Numbered from the stretch's first letter, positions 18,419-27,315 are shown. The stretch is 64,000 nt of DNA from Guptibacillus hwajinpoensis (GCF_020171785.1 NZ_JAIVAE010000007.1:124001-188000), one strand, 5' to 3'. Translations and numbers: made by a program. The notes: generated by a model not told the origin, from the letters alone.

Positions 18419-19804
18419 TCATTGATAAATCTCAATGTGCTTAATCTTATAATCCCCATATTCATCTGTTACCACATAATAGTCTTTAGTTCGTTCATAC
18501 ACGCTCCATTCTCCTGCCGCATTCATGAAATCAAAAACTTCATAGGTGCTAACGATTGCTTGATCGGTCTGCATGTCAATATTGGTTATATCATTTAACG
18601 TGAATTGAAAGACCATGCCCTGACCGCTTATCTCGTCTAGGTAATTAGCCATTTCATAATAGGCCTGACTGTCATATAGAAGCTGGTCTTCAATATAACC
18701 AAAGTCTTCCTTTCGCAATGCTGTTTCATAGTTTCCTCTGAAATTAATAATAAAGTTAGCGAGGCTCGCTTCGTCATATGGAACATCGTACGTTTCTTCT
18801 GCCTCTTCCGCACCTTCCTCATACGCTGAAGTCTCATTGTATAAGTTAAAGGTACTTGCAACTTCAGTTTCATCCATTGGAGACTTCGACCAGTTCATTA
18901 ATAATTCCGTCATCGTGTACATGGGGATCGAGAAGGCGATGGATTCATCGCTCGTTAACAGGGCGGAGTTAATGCCGATCACTTTTCCTGTCTTTCCATC
19001 TAACAAAGGCCCCCCGCTGCTCCCGGGTGAAACTTGGGCATCGATTTGATAGACGTTTTCATATTGAAACTCGGATTCAAATGACCGATCTAGCCCGGTG
19101 AGATATCCGATTGATGCCGTGTTTTCTAATCCTTGAGGGCTTCCAAGTGCGATTACTTCTGTTCCAACTTCTGATTCTTTCATTTCCATCTCTAGAGGAG
19201 AAGTCCCTTTTAGATTCTTTACTTCAATTAGAGCAACATCATACTGATTTGAGATCCCAATCACCTTGCCATTCATTTCTCGACCATCCTGGTCCCGTAA
19301 AATAACATCAATATCGCCTGCCACTACATGTGCATTGGTTACAACTGTTCCATTATCCTGAAACAAGAAGCCAGAACCAAGCTGATCCTCCGTTAAAATG
19401 GTATACACTTTTGTTTGTGCTTCACGTATAATTTCTTTCTTATCTTTTTCTATAGGTGTTTGAGGGGAGGGGACTTTCTCTTCTGACTTACTCTTTTCCT
19501 TAGGAACGCTTGGTGTTGTTTGGGGACTCGCTTCTTTTTCTTCTTTTGGTTCTTCCTCTAGTTTAGTAGATTCAGAGATGGTTTCGACTGGGGATTGAAT
19601 TGTCTCTTCTCCTGTTGTTTCGTCTGTTCGTTCTTTATCAAGAACGAAAGCGTAAATAAAGACACCGCTTATTAATAAAAAGGTAAGGATGATACCGGTC
19701 AACCACCATCGACTCCTCTGCTGATCCCTTGCATATGAGTGACCACACTGGCTGCAAAACCGAGCATTCTCCATGTTTTTCGTCCCGCACTTTGGACAAA
19801 ACAT
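18419..19804 (-). CDS. Zinc-ribbon, membrane-anchored trypsin-like serine protease (HtrA-like)
   Basis: This is a 461-residue protein with an unusual order. A cytoplasmic zinc ribbon (CPKC at 3-6 and CSQC at about 17-20) is followed by a membrane helix (about 34-55), a long Glu/Lys/Pro-rich linker and then an S1C protease domain. The triad is visible as His in VVTNAHVV, Asp in YDVALIEV and Ser in SPGSSGGPLLD. No PDZ domain is recognisable; the last ~150 residues form an acidic segment and an unassigned C-terminal domain. The start at 19804 follows AAGGAGGAG by eight bases, and an ATG at 19822 lies upstream of that site. The protease should act outside the membrane; its target is unknown. Confidence 0.85.
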   Translation of the reverse strand: MFCPKCGTKNMENARFCSQCGHSYARDQQRSRWWLTGIILTFLLISGVFIYAFVLDKERTDETTGEETIQSPVETISESTKLEEEPKEEKEASPQTTPSVPKEKSKSEEKVPSPQTPIEKDKKEIIREAQTKVYTILTEDQLGSGFLFQDNGTVVTNAHVVAGDIDVILRDQDGREMNGKVIGISNQYDVALIEVKNLKGTSPLEMEMKESEVGTEVIALGSPQGLENTASIGYLTGLDRSFESEFQYENVYQIDAQVSPGSSGGPLLDGKTGKVIGINSALLTSDESIAFSIPMYTMTELLMNWSKSPMDETEVASTFNLYNETSAYEEGAEEAEETYDVPYDEASLANFIINFRGNYETALRKEDFGYIEDQLLYDSQAYYEMANYLDEISGQGMVFQFTLNDITNIDMQTDQAIVSTYEVFDFMNAAGEWSVYERTKDYYVVTDEYGDYKIKHIEIYQ

Positions 19805-20093
19805 AATCATCTCCTCCTTCATACTCTTTGTTGATTATTATACCTCAGTTAAAAGTATGAAAGGGGTCAAAAATAGAATATATAGGAAGTAAGGTAGAAA
19901 TAGCGAAAGCGACTGATGATCCTTTGAATTTGTACTCCCTCTGTTTAGTAGGAATATCATCACACTTTCATCCCACTGTTATTAGGTTATATTTCCTATT
20001 TATCCAGAAAACGATACCTCCTAATTGCACATCAAATAGAAGAGGAGTAAAGTGTCTCGATGTTAACAGTCTATTTAAGAAAGGGTGGATGAA

Positions 20094-20966
20094 ATGATGA
20101 AAGATGGCTTTGTGAAAGTGAATGATGTCAACCTTCATTACGTAACAGAAGGAGAAGGGGAACTGATGCTATTTCTCCATGGTTTCCCTTATTTCTGGTA
20201 CAACTGGCATCATCAGATGGAAGAGTTTTCGAAGGATTATCGTGTTGTTGCTGTTGATATGAGAGGATACAACGTATCTGACAAACCTGAAGGTGTTTCT
20301 TCATATGATATGTCCATTCTAGTCGAGGATGTAAAACAGTTGATTGAAGCGTTTGGGGAGAAGGACTGCGTTTTAGTCGCCCATGACTGGGGCGGAGCGG
20401 TAGCTTGGACGTTAGCTTACACCTCACCTGAATTTGTGAACAAACTAATCATGTTCGATGCACCTCACCCGTATACATTTAGACGAGAGTTAGCAGAGAA
20501 CCCAGGGCAGAGAGAAGATAGTAGCTATATGGCATTTTTCCAACGACCTGATTCTCATGAAGCGCTGATAGAAAATAACGCAGAACGATTAAGAAAGATG
20601 ATGACGATTCCTGGAAAGAAAAAAGGTTATTTAACCGAAGAAGATGAAGAGAAATACATAGAGGCATGGACACAGCCGGATGCGATGGAGTCAATGCTTA
20701 ACTATTACCGGGCTATTTCATTCTATCCGTTCGAAGAGCACGTACAAAAGCCATTGGAACTTCCATATCAAATGTTTGATTCGCCAACGTTAATCATTTG
20801 GGGCGATGCAGATCCCGCTTTTGAAAACAGCAATCTTGACGGGTTAGAAGAATATGTTAATGATCTTACGATTCACCGAATGGAAGGCGTAAGCCACGCC
20901 CCGCATCATGAGAAACCGGAAGTGGTGAACCACTATATGCGCGAATTTTTAAAAGGTAAGAAATGA
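20094..20966 (+). CDS. Alpha/beta hydrolase, epoxide hydrolase/haloalkane dehalogenase-like
   Basis: This soluble hydrolase of about 290 residues has the alpha/beta fold. The oxyanion motif HGFPYFWYNW is near residue 28. The nucleophile elbow is HDWGG with Asp98, an aspartate as in epoxide hydrolases and haloalkane dehalogenases rather than serine as in esterases. WGDADPAF supplies the acid region and VSHAPHHEKP the catalytic His. The start at 20094 fits AAAGGG just upstream; the GTG at 20085 overlaps that site. It stands alone between two terminators. The substrate cannot be deduced. Confidence 0.86.
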   Translation: MMKDGFVKVNDVNLHYVTEGEGELMLFLHGFPYFWYNWHHQMEEFSKDYRVVAVDMRGYNVSDKPEGVSSYDMSILVEDVKQLIEAFGEKDCVLVAHDWGGAVAWTLAYTSPEFVNKLIMFDAPHPYTFRRELAENPGQREDSSYMAFFQRPDSHEALIENNAERLRKMMTIPGKKKGYLTEEDEEKYIEAWTQPDAMESMLNYYRAISFYPFEEHVQKPLELPYQMFDSPTLIIWGDADPAFENSNLDGLEEYVNDLTIHRMEGVSHAPHHEKPEVVNHYMREFLKGKK

Positions 20967-20968
20967 TG

Positions 20969-21002
20969 AAGAAGGCTGTCCCTGATAAGGGGCAGCCTTC
21001 TT
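20969..21002 (+). terminator. Rho-independent terminator
   Basis: A 14-base-pair stem (20969-20982 with 20989-21002, one G-U pair) closes a six-base loop and ends in a short T run. It separates the alpha/beta hydrolase gene from the convergent GntR gene. Confidence 0.82.
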
Positions 21003-21032
21003 TGCTACTCTAATAGGCATTGAAGTGTAAGG

Positions 21033-21653
21033 CTAATCCTGCCCCATAAAATGTAAGAAAAAAGCGAGGTCAGCTTCAAGATGTTTCTTCATAAGTTCTT
21101 CTGCTTCTTCGGGATTTCGATTCCGAATCGCGTTGCAAATTTGTTCATGCTCATCAATTAGATGAGGCCGCTTATGGTAGACAACGGTTTTACGGAAGAG
21201 GTAAATAATCGATTGCATTCGATCCATTATTTTAATCATCACCTTGTTATTGTTCGTGTCTAAAATTATTTCATGAAAGGCTTTATTTGCTTTCATAATT
21301 TCTTCGGTTGTTCCATTTCTTCCAATGTCTACACATTTTTGTAGCTCTTCTATCGCTTCTTCACTCATATAAGTAGCTGAAGCGCGTGCCGCAAAACCTT
21401 CTAAAAGAATACGGACTTGAAAAATTTCTCTCAAATCTTTTTCAGTTGGGAGGACGACTCGTTTATCCTGAATCAAATCTTCTTGCTCAAGCTTACGAAT
21501 TGCCTCTCTTATAGGAGTACGACTCACACCAAGATCTTTAGCCAGTTTTTCTTCTACTAACTTAGTGCCGCCAGCAATCTCTCCATTCAAAACTTTATCT
21601 CGAATACTCTCATAGGCATGCAGATAGGCCGATTGTGAAGCGTTTTTTTTCAT
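21033..21653 (-). CDS. GntR family (FCD/FadR-type) transcriptional regulator
   Basis: This is a 206-residue regulator with an N-terminal winged helix (about 10-75, with LAKDLGVSRTPIREAIRKLE). A C-terminal helical FCD ligand domain runs from about 80 to 200 and includes the metal/ligand residues in NKAFHEIILDTNNN and EHEQICNAIRNRN. It is divergent from the sugar-acid operon and shares a roughly 200-base intergenic region with it. That region has three TGTAYACA-like palindromes, the form of operator used by FadR-type regulators. It is therefore probably an autoregulated repressor of the adjacent operon, responding to a sugar acid or its product. Confidence 0.9.
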   Translation of the reverse strand: MKKNASQSAYLHAYESIRDKVLNGEIAGGTKLVEEKLAKDLGVSRTPIREAIRKLEQEDLIQDKRVVLPTEKDLREIFQVRILLEGFAARASATYMSEEAIEELQKCVDIGRNGTTEEIMKANKAFHEIILDTNNNKVMIKIMDRMQSIIYLFRKTVVYHKRPHLIDEHEQICNAIRNRNPEEAEELMKKHLEADLAFFLHFMGQD

Positions 21654-21763
21654 AATGAACTCCTGTTAATAACAATTTGGTTTTTAATGAACCATTTATT
21701 GAACCATTTTTCTATCTTAAATTATAGAGTTAAAAAGGGTTAATGAAAAGGATTCAATATTTT

Positions 21764-21814
21764 TTGTATACAATTTATATAATAATGTATACAAAAACAA
21801 ATGTTTCGTGTACA
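21764..21814 (+). promoter_or_regulatory. Three-box palindromic operator overlapping the sugar-acid operon promoter
   Basis: TTGTATACAA (21764-21773), ATGTATACAA (21785-21794) and a shorter TGTACA core (21809-21814) have centres 21 and 22 bases apart, so they lie on one face of the helix. A TATAAT at 21778-21783 lies between the first two. This arrangement fits cooperative GntR binding over the promoter. Confidence 0.68.
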
Positions 21815-21827
21815 ATCGAAACAAGAA

Positions 21828-21843
21828 ATGAAAGCGCTATACA
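21828..21843 (+). promoter_or_regulatory. Partial cre-like site
   Basis: ATGAAAGCGCTATACA has the ATGNAARCGNWW core of the cre consensus but misses two positions near the end. It lies between the operator and the ribosome binding site, where CcpA could act as a roadblock. Confidence 0.4.
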
Positions 21844-21859
21844 TAAAGGAGAGGTTATG

Positions 21860-22768
21860 ATGAGTGAAAATATAGGTTTTATTGGGTTAGGAATTATGGG
21901 GAAGCCAATGGTGAAAAATTTAGTGAAGTCTGGTGCCAACGTAACTGTCTTTGATATTAATGAAACAGCCGTACAAGAATGTGTTGGATTTGGGGCAAAC
22001 GGTGCACTATCACCAAAAGAAGTTGCTAAAGAGAGCTCAATCATTTTCACGATGCTTCCTAATTCCAACCACGTAAAATCCGTTATTACAAATGAAAGCG
22101 GAATCATTAAGGGAGCAAAAGAAGGAACTGTCGTCGTAGATATGAGTTCCATTTCTCCTGTTGTGTCTGAAGAGTTGGCTAATGAATTGAATACCTATGG
22201 TGTTCATATGCTCGATGCTCCTGTCAGCGGAGGGGAGCCAAAAGCGATTGATGGTACTTTGGCCATTATGGTTGGTGGAGAAGAGAAAGTATTTGAGAGA
22301 GTGCTGCCTATCCTTCAAATACTTGGTGAAGATATTACCTTAGTCGGTGGGAACGGTTGCGGTGCTACAGCTAAATTAGCCAATCAGATTATCGTTAACG
22401 TAAATATAGCGGCTATGTCTGAAGCACTCGTACTAGCTTCCAAAGCAGGAATCGATATAGAAAAAATGTATCATGCGATTCGTGGTGGACTTGCTGGTAG
22501 TGCTGTACTAGATGCGAAAGTCCCTCTCATCTTAGAAAGAAACTTCGTAGCGGGTGGTCGAATTGACATTAATATGAAGGATTTAACAAACGTGATGGAA
22601 ACAGCACATGAAATAGGCGTTCCACTCCCACTTTCAAGTCAAGTTCTTGAAATGTTTAGTGCTCTTAAAGTAGATGGAAAAGCTGGTGATGATCACGGTG
22701 GACTAGTGCAGTATTATGAGCGTTTGGCAAATACAGTTGTAAAAAAGGATGTGAAGGAGCATGTCTAA
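21860..22768 (+). CDS. NAD(P)-dependent 3-hydroxyacid dehydrogenase (threonate/tartronate-semialdehyde type)
   Basis: This is a beta-hydroxyacid dehydrogenase of about 302 residues. The Rossmann motif GFIGLGIMGKPM is at the N terminus, the substrate-binding segment DAPVSGGEPKA near 120, and the catalytic Lys in GCGATAKLANQ near 170. The family includes 3-hydroxyisobutyrate, tartronate-semialdehyde and L-threonate dehydrogenases. Its coupling to a DUF1537 kinase and a GntP permease favours a four-carbon sugar acid such as threonate or erythronate. AAGGAG (21846-21851) serves the ATG at 21860 or 21857. Upstream in-frame codons run through the operator and are not used. It overlaps the next gene by eight bases. 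Confidence 0.85.
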   Translation: MSENIGFIGLGIMGKPMVKNLVKSGANVTVFDINETAVQECVGFGANGALSPKEVAKESSIIFTMLPNSNHVKSVITNESGIIKGAKEGTVVVDMSSISPVVSEELANELNTYGVHMLDAPVSGGEPKAIDGTLAIMVGGEEKVFERVLPILQILGEDITLVGGNGCGATAKLANQIIVNVNIAAMSEALVLASKAGIDIEKMYHAIRGGLAGSAVLDAKVPLILERNFVAGGRIDINMKDLTNVMETAHEIGVPLPLSSQVLEMFSALKVDGKAGDDHGGLVQYYERLANTVVKKDVKEHV

Positions 22769-24188
22769 CCAGCTAGTAATAGAAAAGCTTCCGAAATTAA
22801 AATCAATTGATTACGAATCCATTTCTGATCTTTGGAAGAAAGAGAGATCTGATTTTAACCATCAGATTGTTGTACTAGATGATGATCCTACTGGAGTACA
22901 AACTGTTCACGGAGTGTCCGTTTATACAGATTGGACAGAACAGACAATCAAACAGGGATTTGAAGAAGATACTAGTATATTTTTCATTCTAACGAACTCC
23001 CGAGCATTGTCAGAGCAAGACACAGAAGTTCTTCATCGAACGATTGCCGAACGTGTTAGCCACGTTGCGAGAACTCTAAATAAACCTTATCTCATTATTA
23101 GTAGAGGAGACTCGACTTTAAGAGGCCACTACCCACTTGAGACAGAAGTGATGAAAGACCGCATTGAGGAGAGCGATAAACTGCTAGACGGTGAAGTGAT
23201 TATCCCGTTCTTTAAAGAAGGCGGCCGCTTGACAATCGATAATGTTCACTATGTTCAAAATGACAGTGTCCTCATACCGGCGGGTGAAACTGAATTTGCG
23301 AAGGATCGAACATTTGGGTTTAAATCAAGTGACTTAACAGAGTGGGTTGAAGAGAAAACGGCTGGAGAGTTTAAAAAGGAGGATGTCCTAACGATCTCTC
23401 TAGAAGATATTCGTGAACTTCGAATTGATAGAATGGTAGAGCAATTATCAGGTGTTACTGATTTTGGAAAAGTGGTCGTTAATGCCGTGGAAGAAGAAGA
23501 TATTAAGGTCTTCACGATTGCCCTAATGAAGGCTATGAAAAATGGAAAGCGCTTTATCTTCAGAACGGCAGCCACATTCACAAAAATAATTGGTGATATT
23601 TCATCAAAGCCACTTCTTACAAGGGAACAATTAATTGCGGAAAACGCTACGACTGGAGGACTTATTGTTGTTGGTTCTCACGTACAGAAATCTACTGATC
23701 AACTTAATGCTTTAAAAGAACTCTCTCAAGTTCATGCCATTGAATTTGACTGTCACCTTGTTTTGGAAGCTGAAGCGTTTAAATCCGAAGTAAAGCGTGT
23801 TAGGAAAGAAGCTGAAGCAAAGGTTGCAGAAGGAACAACGGTTGTGATCTATACGAGACGAGAACGGTTAGACCTTGGTGATGGAATGAAGGAAGAGGAG
23901 CTTAAACTTTCAGTTGAGATATCAAATGCTGTAACGAGCATTGTAAGAGATTTCTCCATTGCACCTAAATACGTTATTGCGAAGGGCGGCATTACGTCTA
24001 GTGATGTCGGAACAAATGGTCTGCAAGTGAAGAGAGCCACAGTTCTAGGACAAGCGGCGCCCGGTATTCCTGTTTGGGAAACAGATGAAGAGAGCAAATT
24101 TCCTCACCTTCCTTACATTATTTTCCCTGGAAATGTTGGGGCGGTTACAACGCTGAGAGACATTGTTCAGAATATAGAGACGGTATAA
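22761..24188 (+). CDS. Four-carbon acid sugar kinase family protein (DUF1537)
   Basis: This 475-residue protein belongs to the OtnK/DtnK-type kinase family, which phosphorylates 3-oxo- or 4-carbon sugar acids at O4. The N-terminal domain carries VVLDDDPTGVQTVHGVSVYT (about 33-52) and the RGDSTLRGHYPLE segment. The C-terminal nucleotide-binding domain has VVGSHVQKSTDQLN and KGGITSSDVGTNGL. It overlaps the dehydrogenase gene by eight bases, so the oxidised product is probably its substrate. The usual next enzyme, a 2-oxo-tetronate-4-phosphate decarboxylase (OtnC-type) or a PdxA2-type dehydrogenase, is not in the window. Confidence 0.88.
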   Translation: MSNQLVIEKLPKLKSIDYESISDLWKKERSDFNHQIVVLDDDPTGVQTVHGVSVYTDWTEQTIKQGFEEDTSIFFILTNSRALSEQDTEVLHRTIAERVSHVARTLNKPYLIISRGDSTLRGHYPLETEVMKDRIEESDKLLDGEVIIPFFKEGGRLTIDNVHYVQNDSVLIPAGETEFAKDRTFGFKSSDLTEWVEEKTAGEFKKEDVLTISLEDIRELRIDRMVEQLSGVTDFGKVVVNAVEEEDIKVFTIALMKAMKNGKRFIFRTAATFTKIIGDISSKPLLTREQLIAENATTGGLIVVGSHVQKSTDQLNALKELSQVHAIEFDCHLVLEAEAFKSEVKRVRKEAEAKVAEGTTVVIYTRRERLDLGDGMKEEELKLSVEISNAVTSIVRDFSIAPKYVIAKGGITSSDVGTNGLQVKRATVLGQAAPGIPVWETDEESKFPHLPYIIFPGNVGAVTTLRDIVQNIETV

Positions 24189-24204
24189 CCTTTAAGGAGT
24201 TGAC

Positions 24205-25557
24205 ATGATGGTAACTGGCAACACGCTTATATTAATCTTTCTACTTTCTCTCGTTGCTTTGTTTGTTCTTATTTTAAAATTTAAGCTTGAGCCTTTTCTA
24301 GCACTGATTGGTGTAGCATTCGGAACAGCGCTAGTCATTGGCATCCCTATTGTGGAGATTCCAGGCATTATCACGAGCGGTTTTGGTAATACTCTTGCTG
24401 GCGTTGGAATTCTAATTGGACTTGGTGTGATTTTTGGGCAGTTTCTAGCTTCTTCAGGGGCCGTAGAGAAAATTGCCCAATCTGTACTTAAAGTTTTTGG
24501 AGCAAAAAAATCAGCAGCTGGTCTGGCTCTTACCGGGACCGCTGTATCAATTCCAGTTTATTTTGATGCCGCATTTGTTATCCTAACGGGATTAATCAAA
24601 AGTTTATCAAGAAAAACGGGTATTTCAATTGTGACGTTTGTAACCGCGCTTGGTGTAGGGCTGATTGTGTCGCACAGCATGATTGCTCCTACGCCCGGGC
24701 CACTCGTTGTTGCTGAAAATACTGGTTCAGATTTAGGACTATTTATCATATATGGATTAGTTTGCGCGATCCCTGCAACATTAGTAGGCGGCTATTTCTA
24801 CGGGATGTTTATTGGAAAGCGCGTTCAGTCGAATCCTGATGATGAGGCTGAACAAGAAGTCGCAGTAGCAAGAGAAGAACCTTCAAAGGAAATTAGTACA
24901 GGATTAGCTTACGCGATGCTAGTCCTACCAATCGCTCTCATTTTAGCGAATACTGTTTCACAGCTACTGGTTCCAGGAACAACTTTTGCTTCAGCACTTG
25001 CTTTTGTTGGAGATAAAAACATGGCGCTGTTCATAAGTGTAATCGTTGCCATTTTAGTATTAACACCTTATATCAATGCACCAAAACAATCTCTGTACAC
25101 GGAAGCTATTAATTCCGCAGGTGTCATTCTCCTTATTACTGGTGCCGGTGGTGCTTTTGGAGCTGTCATCAATCAAAGTGGGATAGGAGACCATTTAATT
25201 CAAACGATGCAGAACTGGAGTATTCCTGCTCTATTGCTAGCCTTTATTTTCTCTCAAATCCTACGAGCTTCATTAGGTTCAACAACCGTGGCGCTTGTCA
25301 CCACTTCAAGTATTCTAGGCCCACTGGCTCTTGACCTTGGCGTTTCACCTGTCTTATTAGGTCTTGCGATTTGTGCCGGAGGGGTTGGACTCTCTCTTCC
25401 TAACGATTCTGGATTCTGGGTCGTTAGTCGATTCGGTAAATTGACCGTACCTGAGACAATTAAAGCGTGGACAATTGGAGGTTTTATAGCAGGATTAAGT
25501 GCGTTTGCAATGGTATATCTTCTTAGTTTATTCTCCGGCATTTTACCGGGTATTTAA
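24205..25557 (+). CDS. GntP family sugar-acid permease
   Basis: This is a proton-coupled gluconate-family permease of 450 residues with about twelve hydrophobic segments. Family hallmarks include GFGNTLAGVGILIGLGVIFG, IPVYFDAAFVIL, LVSHSMIAPTPGPLVVAE-like sequence near 165 and the C-terminal LPNDSGFWVVSRFGKL. AAGGAG precedes two tandem ATG codons (24205, 24208), either of which could be used. It is the last gene of the GntR-controlled operon and should import the sugar acid that the dehydrogenase and kinase process. Confidence 0.9.
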   Translation: MMVTGNTLILIFLLSLVALFVLILKFKLEPFLALIGVAFGTALVIGIPIVEIPGIITSGFGNTLAGVGILIGLGVIFGQFLASSGAVEKIAQSVLKVFGAKKSAAGLALTGTAVSIPVYFDAAFVILTGLIKSLSRKTGISIVTFVTALGVGLIVSHSMIAPTPGPLVVAENTGSDLGLFIIYGLVCAIPATLVGGYFYGMFIGKRVQSNPDDEAEQEVAVAREEPSKEISTGLAYAMLVLPIALILANTVSQLLVPGTTFASALAFVGDKNMALFISVIVAILVLTPYINAPKQSLYTEAINSAGVILLITGAGGAFGAVINQSGIGDHLIQTMQNWSIPALLLAFIFSQILRASLGSTTVALVTTSSILGPLALDLGVSPVLLGLAICAGGVGLSLPNDSGFWVVSRFGKLTVPETIKAWTIGGFIAGLSAFAMVYLLSLFSGILPGI

Positions 25558-25582
25558 GCAGGGCACTTGCCCTGCTTTTTTT
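25556..25582 (+). terminator. Rho-independent terminator of the sugar-acid operon
   Basis: A nine-base-pair stem (25556-25564 with 25569-25577) closes an ACTT loop and runs into seven Ts. It overlaps the stop codon of the permease gene. Confidence 0.9.
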
Positions 25583-25784
25583 ATTTGTTAATTTGGCTAT
25601 ATTAGCTTATATTGTTGATTTCTCGTTTTTTGTGCATCACAGGGCGCAAGTGATCCAAATATCAACACCATTCATTAACATAGCCATTATTTTAGAGTTA
25701 TCCCCGCATATACATATTGTTTATAAATAAAAGAGATGTGGTAAAAATCTATAAGTGAAAAGAGATGATTAAAGGAGAAAATAA

Positions 25785-26258
25785 ATGGTGAAAAAAACGA
25801 AAAGATCAAAGCAACTAGTGTATAGTAAGAATCCTAATCTGTGGTCTGGCATTCTGTTTGGAATTGGTGTTGCTGCATTTCTAGATGAGGTGATTTTTCA
25901 TCAATTGCTTCGTTGGCATCATTTCTATGATAAGTCTACTACGGATATTGGCCTAATCTCTGATGGCCTATTTCATGCATTTAGTTGGTTTGCCACTATT
26001 GGTGGACTGTTTCTCCTTGCTGATCTTAAAAGGAGGGGCGCATTCTTTCTGAAGAGATGGTGGGGCGGCGTACTAGTTGGAGCGGGTGGCTTTCAGTTGT
26101 ATGATGGGACCATTCAACACAAATGGATGCAACTTCACCAAATTCGTTATGTGGACAATATTCTGATCTACGACCTTATGTGGAACGCTTCAGCTATTTG
26201 CATGATCCTAGCTGGTTTCTTACTATTGAAAGTTACTTCGAAAGAAGAGGTAGCGTAG
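25785..26258 (+). CDS. DUF2243 membrane protein
   Basis: This 157-residue protein has four hydrophobic segments and the DUF2243 pattern: GILFGIGVAAFLDEVIFHQLLRWHHFY (about 21-47), then GLFHAFSWFATIGGLFLL and a conserved QHKWMQLHQIR. Several conserved His residues lie at membrane edges, suggesting metal or haem handling. The function is unknown. The stop codon directly abuts the ATG of a CtaG-like gene, a pairing also common elsewhere. AAAGGAGAA precedes the start. Confidence 0.87.
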   Translation: MVKKTKRSKQLVYSKNPNLWSGILFGIGVAAFLDEVIFHQLLRWHHFYDKSTTDIGLISDGLFHAFSWFATIGGLFLLADLKRRGAFFLKRWWGGVLVGAGGFQLYDGTIQHKWMQLHQIRYVDNILIYDLMWNASAICMILAGFLLLKVTSKEEVA

Positions 26259-27068
26259 ATGAGTCCTCATCATTCAATAACTCATGGGGATGAGGCGACA
26301 CATTTAGATATAATAGGAATCTTACCTCAGCTTGGGTTAGCATTGCCCTTTGCGATTGTTTTCGTTTTGTATGTGATAGCTATTGTTCGTTCAAACCGGT
26401 GGTACAAACCGTGGCCGAGGTATCGAACGGTATGTTGGACTATTGGTGTGGTGTTGGCTATCTTTTCAGTTATGGGCCCATTGGCTAGGTTGGCTCATAT
26501 GAACTTCACGGCTCATATGATAGGCCATTTGTTATTTGGGATGTTAGCACCGTTACTTATGGCGTTTGGCGCTCCGATTAAGCTCATGCTTCGAACGTTA
26601 CGAATTCCCACCGCAAGAAAAGTTTCTAAGCTCCTTAAGAGCGCGCCGTCACGACTTCTTACAAATCCTATTGTTTCGTCTATTCTTAACATAGGTGGGC
26701 TCTGGTTATTGTATACGACTAGTCTCTATTTTCTTATGCATGAAAACATACTCCTTCATCTTATTGTACATTTTCATGTATTTATTGCTGGCTACCTTTT
26801 TACCATTTCAGTGATTTATATCGACCCCAGACCTCATCGGCTTTCGTTTTGGTATCGTTCGATTGTGCTCGTCTTTGCCTTAGCTGGACATGGGATCCTA
26901 TCAAAGTATATCTATGCTCATCCACCTATTGGTGTCTCCATAGAGCAGGCAAAAAGCGGTGCAATACTAATGTACTATGGAGGAGATGCAATTGACATTG
27001 TTCTGATTTTCATTCTTTGTTTACATTGGTTTAGAGCCAGTCGACCTAATGGTTTAGCTACAAGTTAG
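26259..27068 (+). CDS. CtaG-like cytochrome c oxidase assembly protein
   Basis: This 269-residue protein has seven hydrophobic segments and belongs to the caa3_CtaG family, which assists copper delivery or assembly of caa3-type oxidase. Conserved His and Met residues (HMNFTAHMIGHLLFGMLAPLLMAFG, about 81-105; HLIVHFHVFIAGYLF, about 167-181) fit metal handling. It begins on the base after the preceding stop codon, so it is translationally coupled to DUF2243. No oxidase subunits lie nearby. Confidence 0.85.
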   Translation: MSPHHSITHGDEATHLDIIGILPQLGLALPFAIVFVLYVIAIVRSNRWYKPWPRYRTVCWTIGVVLAIFSVMGPLARLAHMNFTAHMIGHLLFGMLAPLLMAFGAPIKLMLRTLRIPTARKVSKLLKSAPSRLLTNPIVSSILNIGGLWLLYTTSLYFLMHENILLHLIVHFHVFIAGYLFTISVIYIDPRPHRLSFWYRSIVLVFALAGHGILSKYIYAHPPIGVSIEQAKSGAILMYYGGDAIDIVLIFILCLHWFRASRPNGLATS

Positions 27069-27098
27069 CAATAAATATAGTAATCCTATTCCACGATT

Positions 27099-27140
27099 AA
27101 AAGCCACATTTCTTAGAATACAACGAGAAATGTGGCTTTT
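27099..27140. terminator. Bidirectional rho-independent terminator
   Basis: A 15-base-pair stem (27099-27113 with 27126-27140) closes a 12-base loop, with As on the left and Ts on the right. It ends the DUF2243-ctaG unit. Confidence 0.87.
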
Positions 27141-27253
27141 TAAAAAGTTGGAGAGGGTAGTTTTACAACTCACGACTCTTGTAATCAAAAAGAGCACTCT
27201 GATTCTTAGTGTACTGTATTGCAAAGCGGCTATTTTAATTTTCTAAAAACTAG

Positions 27254-27282
27254 TTGACACTTAATTAGAAAACGCTTACAAT
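27254..27282 (+). promoter_or_regulatory. Sigma-A promoter of the fructan ABC operon
   Basis: TTGACA at 27254-27259 and TACAAT at 27277-27282 are exactly 17 bases apart, giving a near-consensus promoter. Transcription should begin near 27289, leaving a leader of about 145 bases that contains three operator copies. A cre site overlaps the spacer and -10 box. Confidence 0.85.
27266..27281 (+). promoter_or_regulatory. cre site overlapping the fructan ABC promoter
   Basis: TAGAAAACGCTTACAA differs from the cre consensus at one position. It covers most of the spacer and the -10 box, so CcpA binding would exclude RNA polymerase when preferred sugars are present. Confidence 0.72.
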
Positions 27283-27303
27283 AAAATCAATCAAAACATC
27301 TAC

Positions 27304-27315
27304 GTAAACGATTAC
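27304..27315 (+). promoter_or_regulatory. LacI-family operator copy 1
   Basis: GTAAACGATTAC lies just downstream of the expected transcription start. The same 12-base sequence, inverted, lies upstream of the LacI-type regulator gene at 39481-39492. Confidence 0.75.
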
